A DNA stretch of 64,000 nt from an uncultured Fidelibacterota bacterium (lineage in GTDB: Bacteria > Fidelibacterota > Marinisomatia > Marinisomatales > TCS55), in assembly GCA_902615915.1 (NCBI GenBank), contig CACMQQ010000006.1:23624-87623 (forward strand). Direction: 5' to 3'. Below, piece by piece: positions 9,623 through 19,172 of the stretch. Under the pieces are notes generated by a model. The model was not told the origin of the DNA. It did not search any database and worked only from the letters and a program-made list of their open reading frames with translations. Every line of letters begins with the position of its first letter. The first letter of the stretch is position 1. The position numbers and the translations under genes are program-made.

Positions 9623-10451
9623 AAACCCTTACATAATCTACCAGCATTTTTCTTGGAAAGTTTGTACTATTATCTGGATTTCCAGGCCAATCACCCCCTA
9701 CTGCAATATTAATTAATAAGTGAAATCTTTGATCAAAAGGCCATGTCTTGTAGTTCCCTTGTTGATCGTTTTCAAATAAAAAATATTGCACATCATCAAT
9801 AAAAAAAGAGATCTTATCCTTATCCCAAATTATAGAATAAACATGAAACTCAGTGTCGACATTTGCAATTTTTCTAGCTGATGATCTTTGCGTATTTATC
9901 TTATGATTATACGCTTCTGTATGCACACTTCCATGCACAACTCCAAGATCATAACCAACATGCTCCATAATATCAATCTCACCACTAGATGGCCACCCAC
10001 CAAAAAGCCAATCTGTAGGTAGCATCCAAATTGCGGGCCAAATTCCCTGCCCGCTTGCCACTTTTGCTTTTACTTCAATTCTTCCATATTTCCAATCACC
10101 TTTACCATAGGTTCTGAGTCTTGCAGAACTGTAATATCGCAATCCTTTGGATGATCCAATGCCTTGAGGAACTACCTGGGCTTTTAGAATGAGATTCCCA
10201 TTTTCAACATATGAGTTGGAGTCTGAATCGGTATAAAATTGTAATTCATTATTGCCCCATCCGTGCCCCCCTATCTCACGAGACCATTTTGTTAAATCTA
10301 AAGAATCTTTATCAAACTCATCTTGCCATACTATATTCCAACCCTCAATTTCCCAATCATTTGTTTCCTTATTTTGGCTAACCATCTCTTCTTCAGAGCA
10401 AGCAAAAAAGAAAAAACATACTGTAATTATAGAGTTTAATTTGTTAATCAT
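9603..10451 (-). CDS. GH16 laminarinase-like lipoprotein (endo-beta-1,3-glucanase)
   Basis: 282 residues. Lipobox FFFAC gives Cys18, then the GH16 fold from about residue 37 (NIVWQDEFDKDSLDLTKW). The catalytic motif EIDIME has Glu158 as nucleophile, Asp160, and Glu163 as acid/base. WGNNELQFYT and the bulge-containing E-[IL]-D-[IV]-M-E form are typical of bacterial laminarinases (GH16_3 type). Its start touches the upstream foldase gene (TAATG) and its end overlaps the GH5 gene. It is the best single clue that the substrate is a beta-1,3-glucan such as algal laminarin. Confidence 0.93.
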   Translation of the reverse strand: MINKLNSIITVCFFFFACSEEEMVSQNKETNDWEIEGWNIVWQDEFDKDSLDLTKWSREIGGHGWGNNELQFYTDSDSNSYVENGNLILKAQVVPQGIGSSKGLRYYSSARLRTYGKGDWKYGRIEVKAKVASGQGIWPAIWMLPTDWLFGGWPSSGEIDIMEHVGYDLGVVHGSVHTEAYNHKINTQRSSARKIANVDTEFHVYSIIWDKDKISFFIDDVQYFLFENDQQGNYKTWPFDQRFHLLINIAVGGDWPGNPDNSTNFPRKMLVDYVRVYEKSIN

Positions 10452-11911
10452 TAGCGAGAAATTTTTGAACCATAATCAATATAACTGTCATCTGTGAAAG
10501 CTGGAAAACTTGGAACGATGACCGGATAAGGTACGTTACTTTGAGTTGCAAACATATCAACATTTGAAATTGAAATTTCCTCAAACATATCCATATCTAT
10601 CTTAATCAAAGAGCTGTGTTTTATTTGTAATTCATCGATGAGTGGTTTGAGCTTTTCATGGACATTATCCGAAGATTCAAATTCGCTTATTTTTAATGCG
10701 GCATATTGAAATGCATAAAAACTATCAGACCACAATTGTTCATTTAAAATAACGGAGTCATCCTCATCAAGTTTCATTTCATAAGCTTTTTGGGTTAAAT
10801 AGTAATCTTGAACAAAATCGATGATAGCTAATTTTAATTGACTTGGAAATTCCTGAGTAGACATCTTTCTTTTTCTGAATACTAATGGATGGGAAAGGAT
10901 AGACTCCTCAAACTCTTTTATTGTCCAGTTTTCTTGATTAATACTAAATAGTGGCAATTTTTTAAAGTCTTCACCTAGAGGTTCTAGTTTATCAATTTGT
11001 AATATTTCTGAATCCTCAAAAAGTGCCTTTGAAACAGCTGACTCCCTTTCCTTTTCGGAAGTGAAATACCTTTTGGCCAAAGACTCTGCATATTTAGGGA
11101 AAACCTTATCATCCAATAACAAAGACTTACCCTTCATAACATCACCTACAAGTTCGGAATACAAACGTAATGCTTTTCTTTCTTTCAATGTTCTAGACAC
11201 TGATTCAATTCGATCTTCAATGGATTTTTTAGTAATATCAACATTATCCTTCCATCCTTTTATTTTCATAACAAATGATGATCCATCATTCAGTTTGATT
11301 GGTCCAAAGACTTGGTTAACAGAAACATCATCACCAGAGAATAATAAATTATCTATCGTTTCATCATTTGAATCAATCCAATTAACTTCTCTTTCAGGAA
11401 TACTGCCCTTAAATGCGTATTTATATATTTGATCGATCTCTAATCCTCTATCAATTGCGCTTGCTACAGAATCACTAAATTCACCACCAGGAAAAGAAAA
11501 ATAGTTTACTTCGTAGGTTCTACCAGCCATTTTATAATAATGCTGAATTTCATCGTCAGTTAATTCTACTTTTGAAAAAGCATGTTTAAAATAAAGCAAT
11601 TGTCTCATCGCTTGTTCTTTTCTTCCTTTTAAATAACTATCTAAAGATGCAATATTCTTTGATGCCCTGATGTTTTCAGATTCAAGTGCTAATAGTTTTT
11701 CAGCGATAAGATTGTTTAAAATAATTTTTTTGTGATAGTATAAATTTCCCTTACAAAAGATGGGGCGAATTGTATATTCTGCTCTATTTAAAAAGTCTCT
11801 TTTAGTTATAATTCTATTTCCAACTTTTGCAAGAATTGAAAAGTCTTCTGATACATTACTGCGGTTTTCACAACTAACAAATAAATAAAAAAGGATTAAA
11901 AACCGGATCAT
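10451..11911 (-). CDS. SurA/PpiD-like periplasmic foldase lipoprotein
   Basis: 486 residues. A short lipobox signal (FLFVSC, Cys14) is followed by VGNRIITKRDFLNRAEY and a helical region, the usual start of SurA/PrsA-type chaperones. The segment around VFGPIKLNDGSSFVMKIKGW looks like a degenerate parvulin rotamase end. The rest is helical and charged. It sits between the PorV-like and GH16 genes of the operon. I infer that it helps fold or deliver the barrels and lipoproteins of this locus. Peptidyl-prolyl isomerase activity is uncertain because the parvulin core is weak. Confidence 0.65.
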   Translation of the reverse strand: MIRFLILFYLFVSCENRSNVSEDFSILAKVGNRIITKRDFLNRAEYTIRPIFCKGNLYYHKKIILNNLIAEKLLALESENIRASKNIASLDSYLKGRKEQAMRQLLYFKHAFSKVELTDDEIQHYYKMAGRTYEVNYFSFPGGEFSDSVASAIDRGLEIDQIYKYAFKGSIPEREVNWIDSNDETIDNLLFSGDDVSVNQVFGPIKLNDGSSFVMKIKGWKDNVDITKKSIEDRIESVSRTLKERKALRLYSELVGDVMKGKSLLLDDKVFPKYAESLAKRYFTSEKERESAVSKALFEDSEILQIDKLEPLGEDFKKLPLFSINQENWTIKEFEESILSHPLVFRKRKMSTQEFPSQLKLAIIDFVQDYYLTQKAYEMKLDEDDSVILNEQLWSDSFYAFQYAALKISEFESSDNVHEKLKPLIDELQIKHSSLIKIDMDMFEEISISNVDMFATQSNVPYPVIVPSFPAFTDDSYIDYGSKISR

Positions 11912-11924
11912 CGGTTAAGAAAGT

Positions 11925-12974
11925 CTAAAAACTAAAACTGACCGTATAAGAACTTAAGTCGCCAAAAACTCCCATAGTGCGATGCGAATAATCGAGTTGG
12001 ATAGATTGATTGTTCATCAAGTTTATTTTTAATCCTCCACCTAAAGTCATTCCAAATTGAGAATCAACCATAAAAAGCGACTTATAACCCCCTCGAACGT
12101 AAAAACTACCTTGGCCTGCAAGTTTCAACTCATATTGAGCACCAATGTTCACATATTCAGAGTTGTTATTAGGATGAACTGCATCAATGGCTAAAATTAA
12201 CCTGTGCATATCTGTTAACAATGGCTTAAGACCAACACCTATTCTAAAGAACAATGGAAGTTCCCATTGACCAGGCCTGAACTGACCAGGTACATCAGCA
12301 AAATTACCATCCTCAAAAGGTGCAACGTCAATTGGATTTAAAAGATCAATACCATCATACTGCAATCTGGTTCCATAATTAGAAATACTCATTCCAATCC
12401 TCAAACCGTCTTCTGCTTCACCAGTAGGGGATAGAAAACTAGTGTTGACAATTGAACCTAAATCCAATGCAAACGCAGTTGCGGAAGAGTGCCAAATTTT
12501 TGATGATACCAATTTAGCGGTCGCACCAAATGAAAATGATTCTACTATTTTCCTAGAAAAGGTAACGCCTGCACTAAATTCATTTGCGGTAAATTTTTCT
12601 CCCGTACCATCTTGTTGCGCCATAGTGGTCACATCCATATCTCCATATCCCATTTGAGTAATACTAAGCGCGAAAGTGCCAATCCTGTTTAGATATATGG
12701 ATGCACCAAAATACATCATATTAATATCTAAAATCCACGGTTGAAGCATAAATGAGGTCTCATTTTTGTTGACAAATGCTAATGCGGCAGGGTTCCAATA
12801 AACCGATGAAGGTCCTTGGGCAAAAGTTACCCCAGCATCTCCCATTGCAGTATTGGCGCTTCCCACTCCAATTTCTAAAAAGTTTGCTGACGTTGAGCCA
12901 TAACGATTAATAGTCTGGGAAGATGCTGTAGACATACAGATTAAAAGACTAATTATTAAGAATAATCGTTTCAT
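11925..12974 (-). CDS. PorV/UPF0164-like outer-membrane beta-barrel protein (copy 2)
   Basis: 349 residues with a signal peptide ending SSQ. EIGVGSANTAMGDAGVTFAQGPSSVYWNPAALA is the family signature seen also in the 1721-2719 protein. The C-terminus GDLSSYTVSFSF matches the GNISNLSLSFVF end of copy 1, as expected for a barrel closing strand. It overlaps the giant surface-protein gene by 4 bp, exactly as copy 1 does. Probably an outer-membrane partner for type IX export or attachment of that protein. Strict PorV orthology is not established. Confidence 0.8.
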   Translation of the reverse strand: MKRLFLIISLLICMSTASSQTINRYGSTSANFLEIGVGSANTAMGDAGVTFAQGPSSVYWNPAALAFVNKNETSFMLQPWILDINMMYFGASIYLNRIGTFALSITQMGYGDMDVTTMAQQDGTGEKFTANEFSAGVTFSRKIVESFSFGATAKLVSSKIWHSSATAFALDLGSIVNTSFLSPTGEAEDGLRIGMSISNYGTRLQYDGIDLLNPIDVAPFEDGNFADVPGQFRPGQWELPLFFRIGVGLKPLLTDMHRLILAIDAVHPNNNSEYVNIGAQYELKLAGQGSFYVRGGYKSLFMVDSQFGMTLGGGLKINLMNNQSIQLDYSHRTMGVFGDLSSYTVSFSF

Positions 12975-15900
12975 TTTATTACTGCAAATTTTCCTAGTTT
13001 TTCATCACCCGTGACAGATGACTTAACATGGTAAATATACATGCCTGCTGCAATTTCTAAACCTTCTCGAGTTAACATATCCCAATGAATTGATCCTCGT
13101 TCTGGTGAATTATTCACATTAATCTCATCAACAAAGACTCCGCTTACAGTATAAATTGATATAACTGATTGAGCTGGAATATTTGTAAAAAGCAATCGCC
13201 TTCTTTGATTAAGAAACTGATTTGAAACAGCAGGCTCCATAACATTTGATGCAACATAAGGATTTGGCACCACCTTTATATCTTTCATCTTGAGCTTAAG
13301 TGAATCAGCATTCAACTCATCAAATGTTTTTACTGTAAATTTAAAGTTATCATTTGTGAAAAATGGCCGTTTGAATTTGACTCTAAATACATCATCAGCT
13401 TTAGGGTATGTGGCGCTTGAAGCAAGAGTAAGATCAATGACAAAAACAGTGCCAGCCCATTTTTTATCAGAGGTTAAACCCCCAACTAAGATACGATCCA
13501 CTGAAGAATCAAAGTCGCCGCTTTCATCCACATCATGGACCACCAAGTCCATCATTTCATAAGATCCATCATTTTTTAAAATTATGTTGTTTTTAACTAC
13601 AAAATTAAATGACTGAGCTAATAGTAATTGATTGAATGGTATCTGTTGGTCTAGTTCGTCTCTAATACCCGATTTATTAATCGTTTGGGTCGTGTAAGCA
13701 GTTTGATCAAAAGTAAACATAACATCATAATCCCATGGCATATAAGCTGATTCACGAAGCGATGGTAAAACTCGCATAATTCCAGATCCTTGTACCCAGC
13801 CAGAATTAACATAATCATAAGCAGGGGATATAAAGGGCTGGTTAATAATCAGCTGTAATCCATCAAAAATATCTGTCTCAATTGCAACTTCATCATTTAA
13901 ATACCAAAAACCCAATGAATCATTTTCAACCAAGTTACTGCCAGTAAATTTCTGAGGGGTTTCACTATAAATCAAACTACCTGAAGATGTGTTATAGACA
14001 TTTATTTCGCTTGTTGAGTAACGAATTCCATATTCATAATTTGGAATCGTATCAATTGTATCAACACCAAAAACAACACTGTACTGATTGTTGGATGTTA
14101 GGCTTGATTGAGCCAAAATCACAGGTTCGATAGTGCCACCGCCAGTTAGATTATTTTCGTCAACTGTAAGCTCAGGGGAGCGATAACCAGCAGCTGGTTT
14201 TGTAGGAGTTACGATTGCCACATTTTTGCCTATCGACCTAACATCTTCTGCTTCATCTAGTTCTATTACCACATTATTCTCAGATGGAGCTATACCAGGA
14301 CCAATATTAGGAGCACCATAATCATAGGCTACTAGACCATAATAGTAAGTTCGCCCATTCATGACAGAATTATCTACAAAAACATGGGTTAAGCCGTTGT
14401 CGGTCCCAAGGTTATATGCGACTCCATTAATTAGGCCAAAATCTGTAAAACCATATCTACCATCCTTAATATCGCATTGAAAGATTGGCTTCATAAATGT
14501 TGGAGTACCATAACCATCGGTTATCACCTCAGCATCAGAAAAATATTTATCTGTTGCTCTGAAGAGCTTATAACCTTCAAAATCATTCACATTTCCCAAA
14601 AAAGGATCTCTGGTTTTGGTATCAGAAATATTATCCCAAGAGAGTACTACTTTGCCGTCACCTGGTGTTGCAGTCAACGTAGGCATTTTTGGCGGCTGGG
14701 CAAATCTGTAGTCCTTCTCGTAAATAACTTGAACAATAGACTTCAATTGGTACAAAGATGGAGCAGTATGCTCGCTAGAATTCAGACCTTCTAATGGATC
14801 AAAGGAATGTAATTCGGCCATCGAAATTCTTTCGGTTTGGCCTTGATAAAGGGGAAATGGACCCGATGCAAAAACTTCAATAAGGTTAGATATATTATCG
14901 ATATATACCTCTAAAACTTTCTCACCAATAAGCTGCCACATGGCTTCATCATTTTTAAACCACCACGTATCGCTTGAGGAGGCATGACTTGGAACTGGAA
15001 ACAAACGAAAAGCGGTCAATCCAATCATATCAGATTCTGATACATCCGTTTCTGCAAAATTAGGCTCAGAGCCAACACCTTCCTTGTAATCGGGTCTATG
15101 ATTACCCTCACCCTCATCAGGGCCAGTATAATTTAATTCTCCTGGTCCAACTCCATCCAGGCCAATATCATCACCAAAATACTCTGAGGCTTGGTAAATA
15201 CCGTCACCATTCAAGTCTTCTCCATCTTCCCAGTCCTGATCTTCATCAGCATCCCAGTGCTCTTTCAAATCACTTTCTTCAAGTTTATAAAATGAAAGGA
15301 AGTCTTGCAAATTGCTTATTCCTTCCGTTGGTCCAATTTTATTAACCGCAATATTATCACGCTTCTCATCAACGAGACCGTCTTGATCATTGTCTATTCC
15401 ATCGTAGGGCACCCCAGGGCTCTCTAAGTAAGCAAAACCCATCGTACCTGTTGGCAAACCACCAGCGCCAATGCCATTGATATCCCAAGAATAGGACATG
15501 TCTAATTTTGTATCAAAAAAAGCAAGTTCATCACTGCCATCATTACCAATCGCATTATCCGCCCAATAACCAAAAGCCACTTCTGTAAGATCATAATCTG
15601 AAATATTTGCAATGTTATACTCCCAAAAGATAGCGTCACGAGCCTGAGGGTTGTTCCATTGGAATCCGCGAGCCTCTACTCTAATTCCTAATCCACCCCA
15701 AGGTTTGCCTTTACCAATGGTTACATCATCTTTTAAATCGCCGATATTTTTACCCTTTCTTGGGTAATATCTCACTCGATCTCCCAATTCAAGATATTCT
15801 TGATCTTGGGCATCATTTGCTACAAAATATGTCTCCATATCAGCATAAATCACACCTCTTCCAAATCTACCATCCCACTCACCTTGCCATTTTGTTTGAT

Positions 15901-16423
15901 TTCCAACAGAGGGCCATCCGTTCAATGGCCATGAATTGGGACGATTACTCATAGCAGGATACTCGCCCGTTTCGTTAAAATAACCAAACACAGGATAGAG
16001 TCCGTACTCAACTGTTCCTGTAGGGTCTACATCCATTTCTTCTCTGTAGCTCGTTTGAAGATAATATAGTTCATGTAGATCTTTTCCAGCTGCTATAATA
16101 GTTGTATCAGTTATCACTTCACTATCAATTAAGTTATTGGGGTCATCCTTGATGTAAACTTTTGCACCTATTAATAAACCTATACCATCAACCATTTTTA
16201 AACCATTTAAATTGTTGGGCCATCTAGATACATTGGACTTAGGCCAATCTGAAAGCTCGGTGGTATTTCTAAAATAAAGAAACACTCTGTTGCCTGTCAT
16301 ATAGCCTTCTCTTTCAGCAGCAATATCACCAGCAGGATCTTCAGGGCCTTCATATACTCTTCCTTGGCCAAACAAAAAGGTTAGGCTGAAAAAGAAAAAT
16401 AAAATTTTAATAATTTTTATCAA
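12971..16423 (-). CDS. Giant T9SS-type surface protein of the glucan operon
   Basis: 1150 residues with signal peptide MIKIIKILFFFFSLTFLFGQ. The middle has Asp-rich dockerin or thrombospondin-like calcium loops (DGIDNDQDGLVDE, DEDQDWEDGEDLNGDG), then an FnIII-like stretch (~600-740, MPTLTATPGDGKVVLSWDN ... GRTYYYGLVAYDYG) and a C-terminal Por-type domain (IKVVPNPYVASN ... AAGMYIYHVKSS ... GKFAVIK). No catalytic motif was recognised. It overlaps the TonB receptor and PorV-like genes by 4 bp each. It occupies the place of SusD next to a TonB receptor, so it may be the surface glycan-capture partner. This is inference. Confidence 0.75.
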   Translation of the reverse strand: MIKIIKILFFFFSLTFLFGQGRVYEGPEDPAGDIAAEREGYMTGNRVFLYFRNTTELSDWPKSNVSRWPNNLNGLKMVDGIGLLIGAKVYIKDDPNNLIDSEVITDTTIIAAGKDLHELYYLQTSYREEMDVDPTGTVEYGLYPVFGYFNETGEYPAMSNRPNSWPLNGWPSVGNQTKWQGEWDGRFGRGVIYADMETYFVANDAQDQEYLELGDRVRYYPRKGKNIGDLKDDVTIGKGKPWGGLGIRVEARGFQWNNPQARDAIFWEYNIANISDYDLTEVAFGYWADNAIGNDGSDELAFFDTKLDMSYSWDINGIGAGGLPTGTMGFAYLESPGVPYDGIDNDQDGLVDEKRDNIAVNKIGPTEGISNLQDFLSFYKLEESDLKEHWDADEDQDWEDGEDLNGDGIYQASEYFGDDIGLDGVGPGELNYTGPDEGEGNHRPDYKEGVGSEPNFAETDVSESDMIGLTAFRLFPVPSHASSSDTWWFKNDEAMWQLIGEKVLEVYIDNISNLIEVFASGPFPLYQGQTERISMAELHSFDPLEGLNSSEHTAPSLYQLKSIVQVIYEKDYRFAQPPKMPTLTATPGDGKVVLSWDNISDTKTRDPFLGNVNDFEGYKLFRATDKYFSDAEVITDGYGTPTFMKPIFQCDIKDGRYGFTDFGLINGVAYNLGTDNGLTHVFVDNSVMNGRTYYYGLVAYDYGAPNIGPGIAPSENNVVIELDEAEDVRSIGKNVAIVTPTKPAAGYRSPELTVDENNLTGGGTIEPVILAQSSLTSNNQYSVVFGVDTIDTIPNYEYGIRYSTSEINVYNTSSGSLIYSETPQKFTGSNLVENDSLGFWYLNDEVAIETDIFDGLQLIINQPFISPAYDYVNSGWVQGSGIMRVLPSLRESAYMPWDYDVMFTFDQTAYTTQTINKSGIRDELDQQIPFNQLLLAQSFNFVVKNNIILKNDGSYEMMDLVVHDVDESGDFDSSVDRILVGGLTSDKKWAGTVFVIDLTLASSATYPKADDVFRVKFKRPFFTNDNFKFTVKTFDELNADSLKLKMKDIKVVPNPYVASNVMEPAVSNQFLNQRRRLLFTNIPAQSVISIYTVSGVFVDEINVNNSPERGSIHWDMLTREGLEIAAGMYIYHVKSSVTGDEKLGKFAVIK

Positions 16424-19089
16424 AAATTCATTCCCAGTGAAAATTTAACGAGGCGAGGTGTCGAGTACATTGAAGGATTTTGTACTCTATCTAAATAGTC
16501 ATTGAAATCGCTTCTATGTCCGGCAAGGTCAGTATCTTTGATAACTGCAGTATAAGCTCGTCCAGTTTGAGAATTCACAAATTCTTCGTTGAGCCTGTCG
16601 AAGAGATTGTAGACAGCTAAGCGCATGTTCAAAACATAATCTTTAAATATAGGCAAATTGTAATATGTCATTAAATCAGCAGAAAACTTTGCAGGCCTAT
16701 AATCATTATTAGGATAAAGATTGATTCTAGATAGCCTGCTTTCTTCGATAGGTGAAAAACTATAAGGAGACCCTGAATTATAATAACCAGTTATAGATCC
16801 TCCAAATGCACCCATGTTATACGCTAAAGTTGCATTAAGGGTGTGTCTTTGATCCCAGCTCATCGGTATAAACCTATTTACCGGGTCCATGCTGGCACCC
16901 GATCTTGAAAAGGTCTGTTGCGGATTATCAGCATTGCCTTTTGTATATTGTAAGGTATAATTAACCCAAGCTGATATTGGTCCAGAATGTGCATCAAGCT
17001 TAACTTCTAACCCTCTTGCATTGCCATAATCCTTATTGCTATACAAACCATATTCTATTTGATTATAAGTACTTATAACTTTGGTGCTTAACAAATTATA
17101 TATATCTCGATAAAATAATGAAACTTCTAAGCCGGTCCCCGGTGTCAGCTCTTGCCATAATCCAAGCTCATATGTAACAGTTTTTTCAGCCTTTAATTCT
17201 GCGTTACCCATTGTTGTTGAGTAATCATTTGGAGCTATTAAAAAAGAATTGTTTTGATATAGAGAATACATGGAGGGCATTTGAAAAAAATGTCCATAGC
17301 TAAAATGTAAAACAGCTGCATTTCCAAGTTGATAAGCTAAACCAAATCTCGGACTAATTTGCACTTGGGGTTCAGCATTAGGGTAATTAGACATCATTGA
17401 GTCTGGTAAACTTAGCTGATTTGCAGGATTCCTTCGGTCCGATGGCATCTTAGTGTTTGGATCAAAGCGATCGTAACGTAATCCAAAATTTATTACCATT
17501 GCATCAAATTCCATCTTGTCTTGCATGTAAAAGGCTATTTCTTTAGGGGCGACTTTATAAACATCTCCATACAGGGTGGAATCACCAAAGATCTTGGGTG
17601 CATAGAGAGTTGCCTCATCAGCAGTTCCAAAGTATTCATTTCTTATTTGATGCCAGGCATTATCAATTTGATAATTTGTCATATTAAAGCCAGTTTTAAT
17701 GCTGTGGTTTTTGTTAACCTGCCAATTGAAATCAAACTTTAGATTTACATTATCAATAGTTCTTTCTTCATGGTTTTTTTCCTGACCACCTGTAAAAAAA
17801 CCAGGACCAAAACTTTCAAGATATTTATCATGAACATAATTGCTATCCAATGGATTTTCATAAAGATAGCCCCCTGAATAATTTTTGGTACTTGATATCT
17901 TCAAATCATAAAACATAGTGTTAGTTAGTAAATGGTTCCATTGAAAAGTAAAAAAATTGGTTTTACCATAACCAGCACCCATTCCATCCGGATTGTATTT
18001 AAATGCATGATTATAGCCATGGCCCTCATCCTGATCAATGGACATCATTGTTGCAAAACGGATTTTATCAAATAAGTGAAAAGAAAGTTTTCCCAATATG
18101 GTAGTTCCATAATAACGATTCATGCTCACATAAGAAGAATCACCTGTATTTTGAGTTACCCAAGACAATGGATCATCACTGTAGTAATTGCTTTGATCCG
18201 TAACGTTAAATCTTCTTATTCCATTTAAATGATTCCTATTAACTTGGTCTCTAACATTAAAGAAGAAGTGAATTTTATCTTTTAGAAGAGGACCGCTTAA
18301 TTGAAATTTGTAGTCTTGATTTCTATTAAATACTAAATTATCTAAACCGACGAAAATATCAGAATTACCTGTAACATATTCAGAAAACCCGGATGAAAAC
18401 GAGCCTTCGAATTTATTCGAACCATCTTTGGTTATTGCATTTACTACACCACTCATTGCTCTTCCATATTCAGCATTAAATGTACCTGTTATAACTTCTA
18501 AATCTTCTACGGCTTCAGGTTCAAGCTGTATAGTGGATGAAGAACCACCGAATACTTCATCAACCTGAACTCCATCAATTAGATACGTTACTTCAGTATT
18601 TCTACCGCCTCTAAAATTGCCATTAACGACTCCCGCCTGCATTCCAACAACTGCTCCAATGTCTTCAATGGGCAGTTTTTGCATTTGATCAGAAGAAATA
18701 TTTTTAATGGTTGAGGTTTGGTCCTTCTTTGTTGTGATTGCATCAACTTCTACAATGACAGTTTCACCTTGTATCACAGTCGATTCTAAGTTTGCATCAA
18801 TAGTAGTAGTTCTGTTGACTGACACTCTTACATTCTCAAGCCTTAGTTGTTTATAGCCAATCATATCCACAACAAGAGTGTAAGTGCCTGGTTTTATATT
18901 GATTATGTAGTAAGAACCATCCAAGTCTGTTGCAGCACCAAAAGCTGTGTTTTGGACTATAACATTAGCTGCAATTAAAGGCTCATTTGTATCTGCATCT
19001 TTTACTACGCCTGATATTTTACCAGTTGTCTGAGCAAGAGACAAAGAAGCGAAAATAATGAATGATAATATTTGTTTTATTTTTTTCAT
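16420..19089 (-). CDS. TonB-dependent outer-membrane receptor with carboxypeptidase-like N-terminal domain
   Basis: 889 residues with signal peptide ending LSLAQ. Residues ~20-105 are a CarboxypepD_reg-like domain (GKISGVVKDADTNEPLIAANV ... DGSYYIINIKPGTYTL). The plug follows (~125-230: LPIEDIGAVVGMQAGVV ... TEVTYLIDGVQVDE ... AEYGRAMSGVVNAITKDG), then a beta barrel ending in aromatic SLGMNF. It heads the operon and probably imports laminarin oligosaccharides using TonB energy. It is shorter than typical Bacteroidota SusC (~1000 residues) and no SusD follows. Substrate is inferred from neighbours. Confidence 0.9.
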   Translation of the reverse strand: MKKIKQILSFIIFASLSLAQTTGKISGVVKDADTNEPLIAANVIVQNTAFGAATDLDGSYYIINIKPGTYTLVVDMIGYKQLRLENVRVSVNRTTTIDANLESTVIQGETVIVEVDAITTKKDQTSTIKNISSDQMQKLPIEDIGAVVGMQAGVVNGNFRGGRNTEVTYLIDGVQVDEVFGGSSSTIQLEPEAVEDLEVITGTFNAEYGRAMSGVVNAITKDGSNKFEGSFSSGFSEYVTGNSDIFVGLDNLVFNRNQDYKFQLSGPLLKDKIHFFFNVRDQVNRNHLNGIRRFNVTDQSNYYSDDPLSWVTQNTGDSSYVSMNRYYGTTILGKLSFHLFDKIRFATMMSIDQDEGHGYNHAFKYNPDGMGAGYGKTNFFTFQWNHLLTNTMFYDLKISSTKNYSGGYLYENPLDSNYVHDKYLESFGPGFFTGGQEKNHEERTIDNVNLKFDFNWQVNKNHSIKTGFNMTNYQIDNAWHQIRNEYFGTADEATLYAPKIFGDSTLYGDVYKVAPKEIAFYMQDKMEFDAMVINFGLRYDRFDPNTKMPSDRRNPANQLSLPDSMMSNYPNAEPQVQISPRFGLAYQLGNAAVLHFSYGHFFQMPSMYSLYQNNSFLIAPNDYSTTMGNAELKAEKTVTYELGLWQELTPGTGLEVSLFYRDIYNLLSTKVISTYNQIEYGLYSNKDYGNARGLEVKLDAHSGPISAWVNYTLQYTKGNADNPQQTFSRSGASMDPVNRFIPMSWDQRHTLNATLAYNMGAFGGSITGYYNSGSPYSFSPIEESRLSRINLYPNNDYRPAKFSADLMTYYNLPIFKDYVLNMRLAVYNLFDRLNEEFVNSQTGRAYTAVIKDTDLAGHRSDFNDYLDRVQNPSMYSTPRLVKFSLGMNF

Positions 19090-19110
19090 TTATGGAAGAA
19101 TAAAGTTTAC

Positions 19111-19142
19111 AAAAAATGGGGCGACAAAGTCGCCCCATTTTT
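19111..19142 (-). terminator. Hairpin terminator between the LTD protein and the TonB-receptor operon
   Basis: AAAAATGGGGCGAC pairs perfectly with GTCGCCCCATTTTT around a 3-base loop, with a T run on the - strand. It lies 30 bases after the stop of the 1083-residue gene and 22 bases before the receptor start. It probably lets the first gene be expressed at a higher level than the operon that follows. Confidence 0.85.
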
Positions 19143-19172
19143 ATTAATTCCCCCGAAAATTTTAATGAAGAT

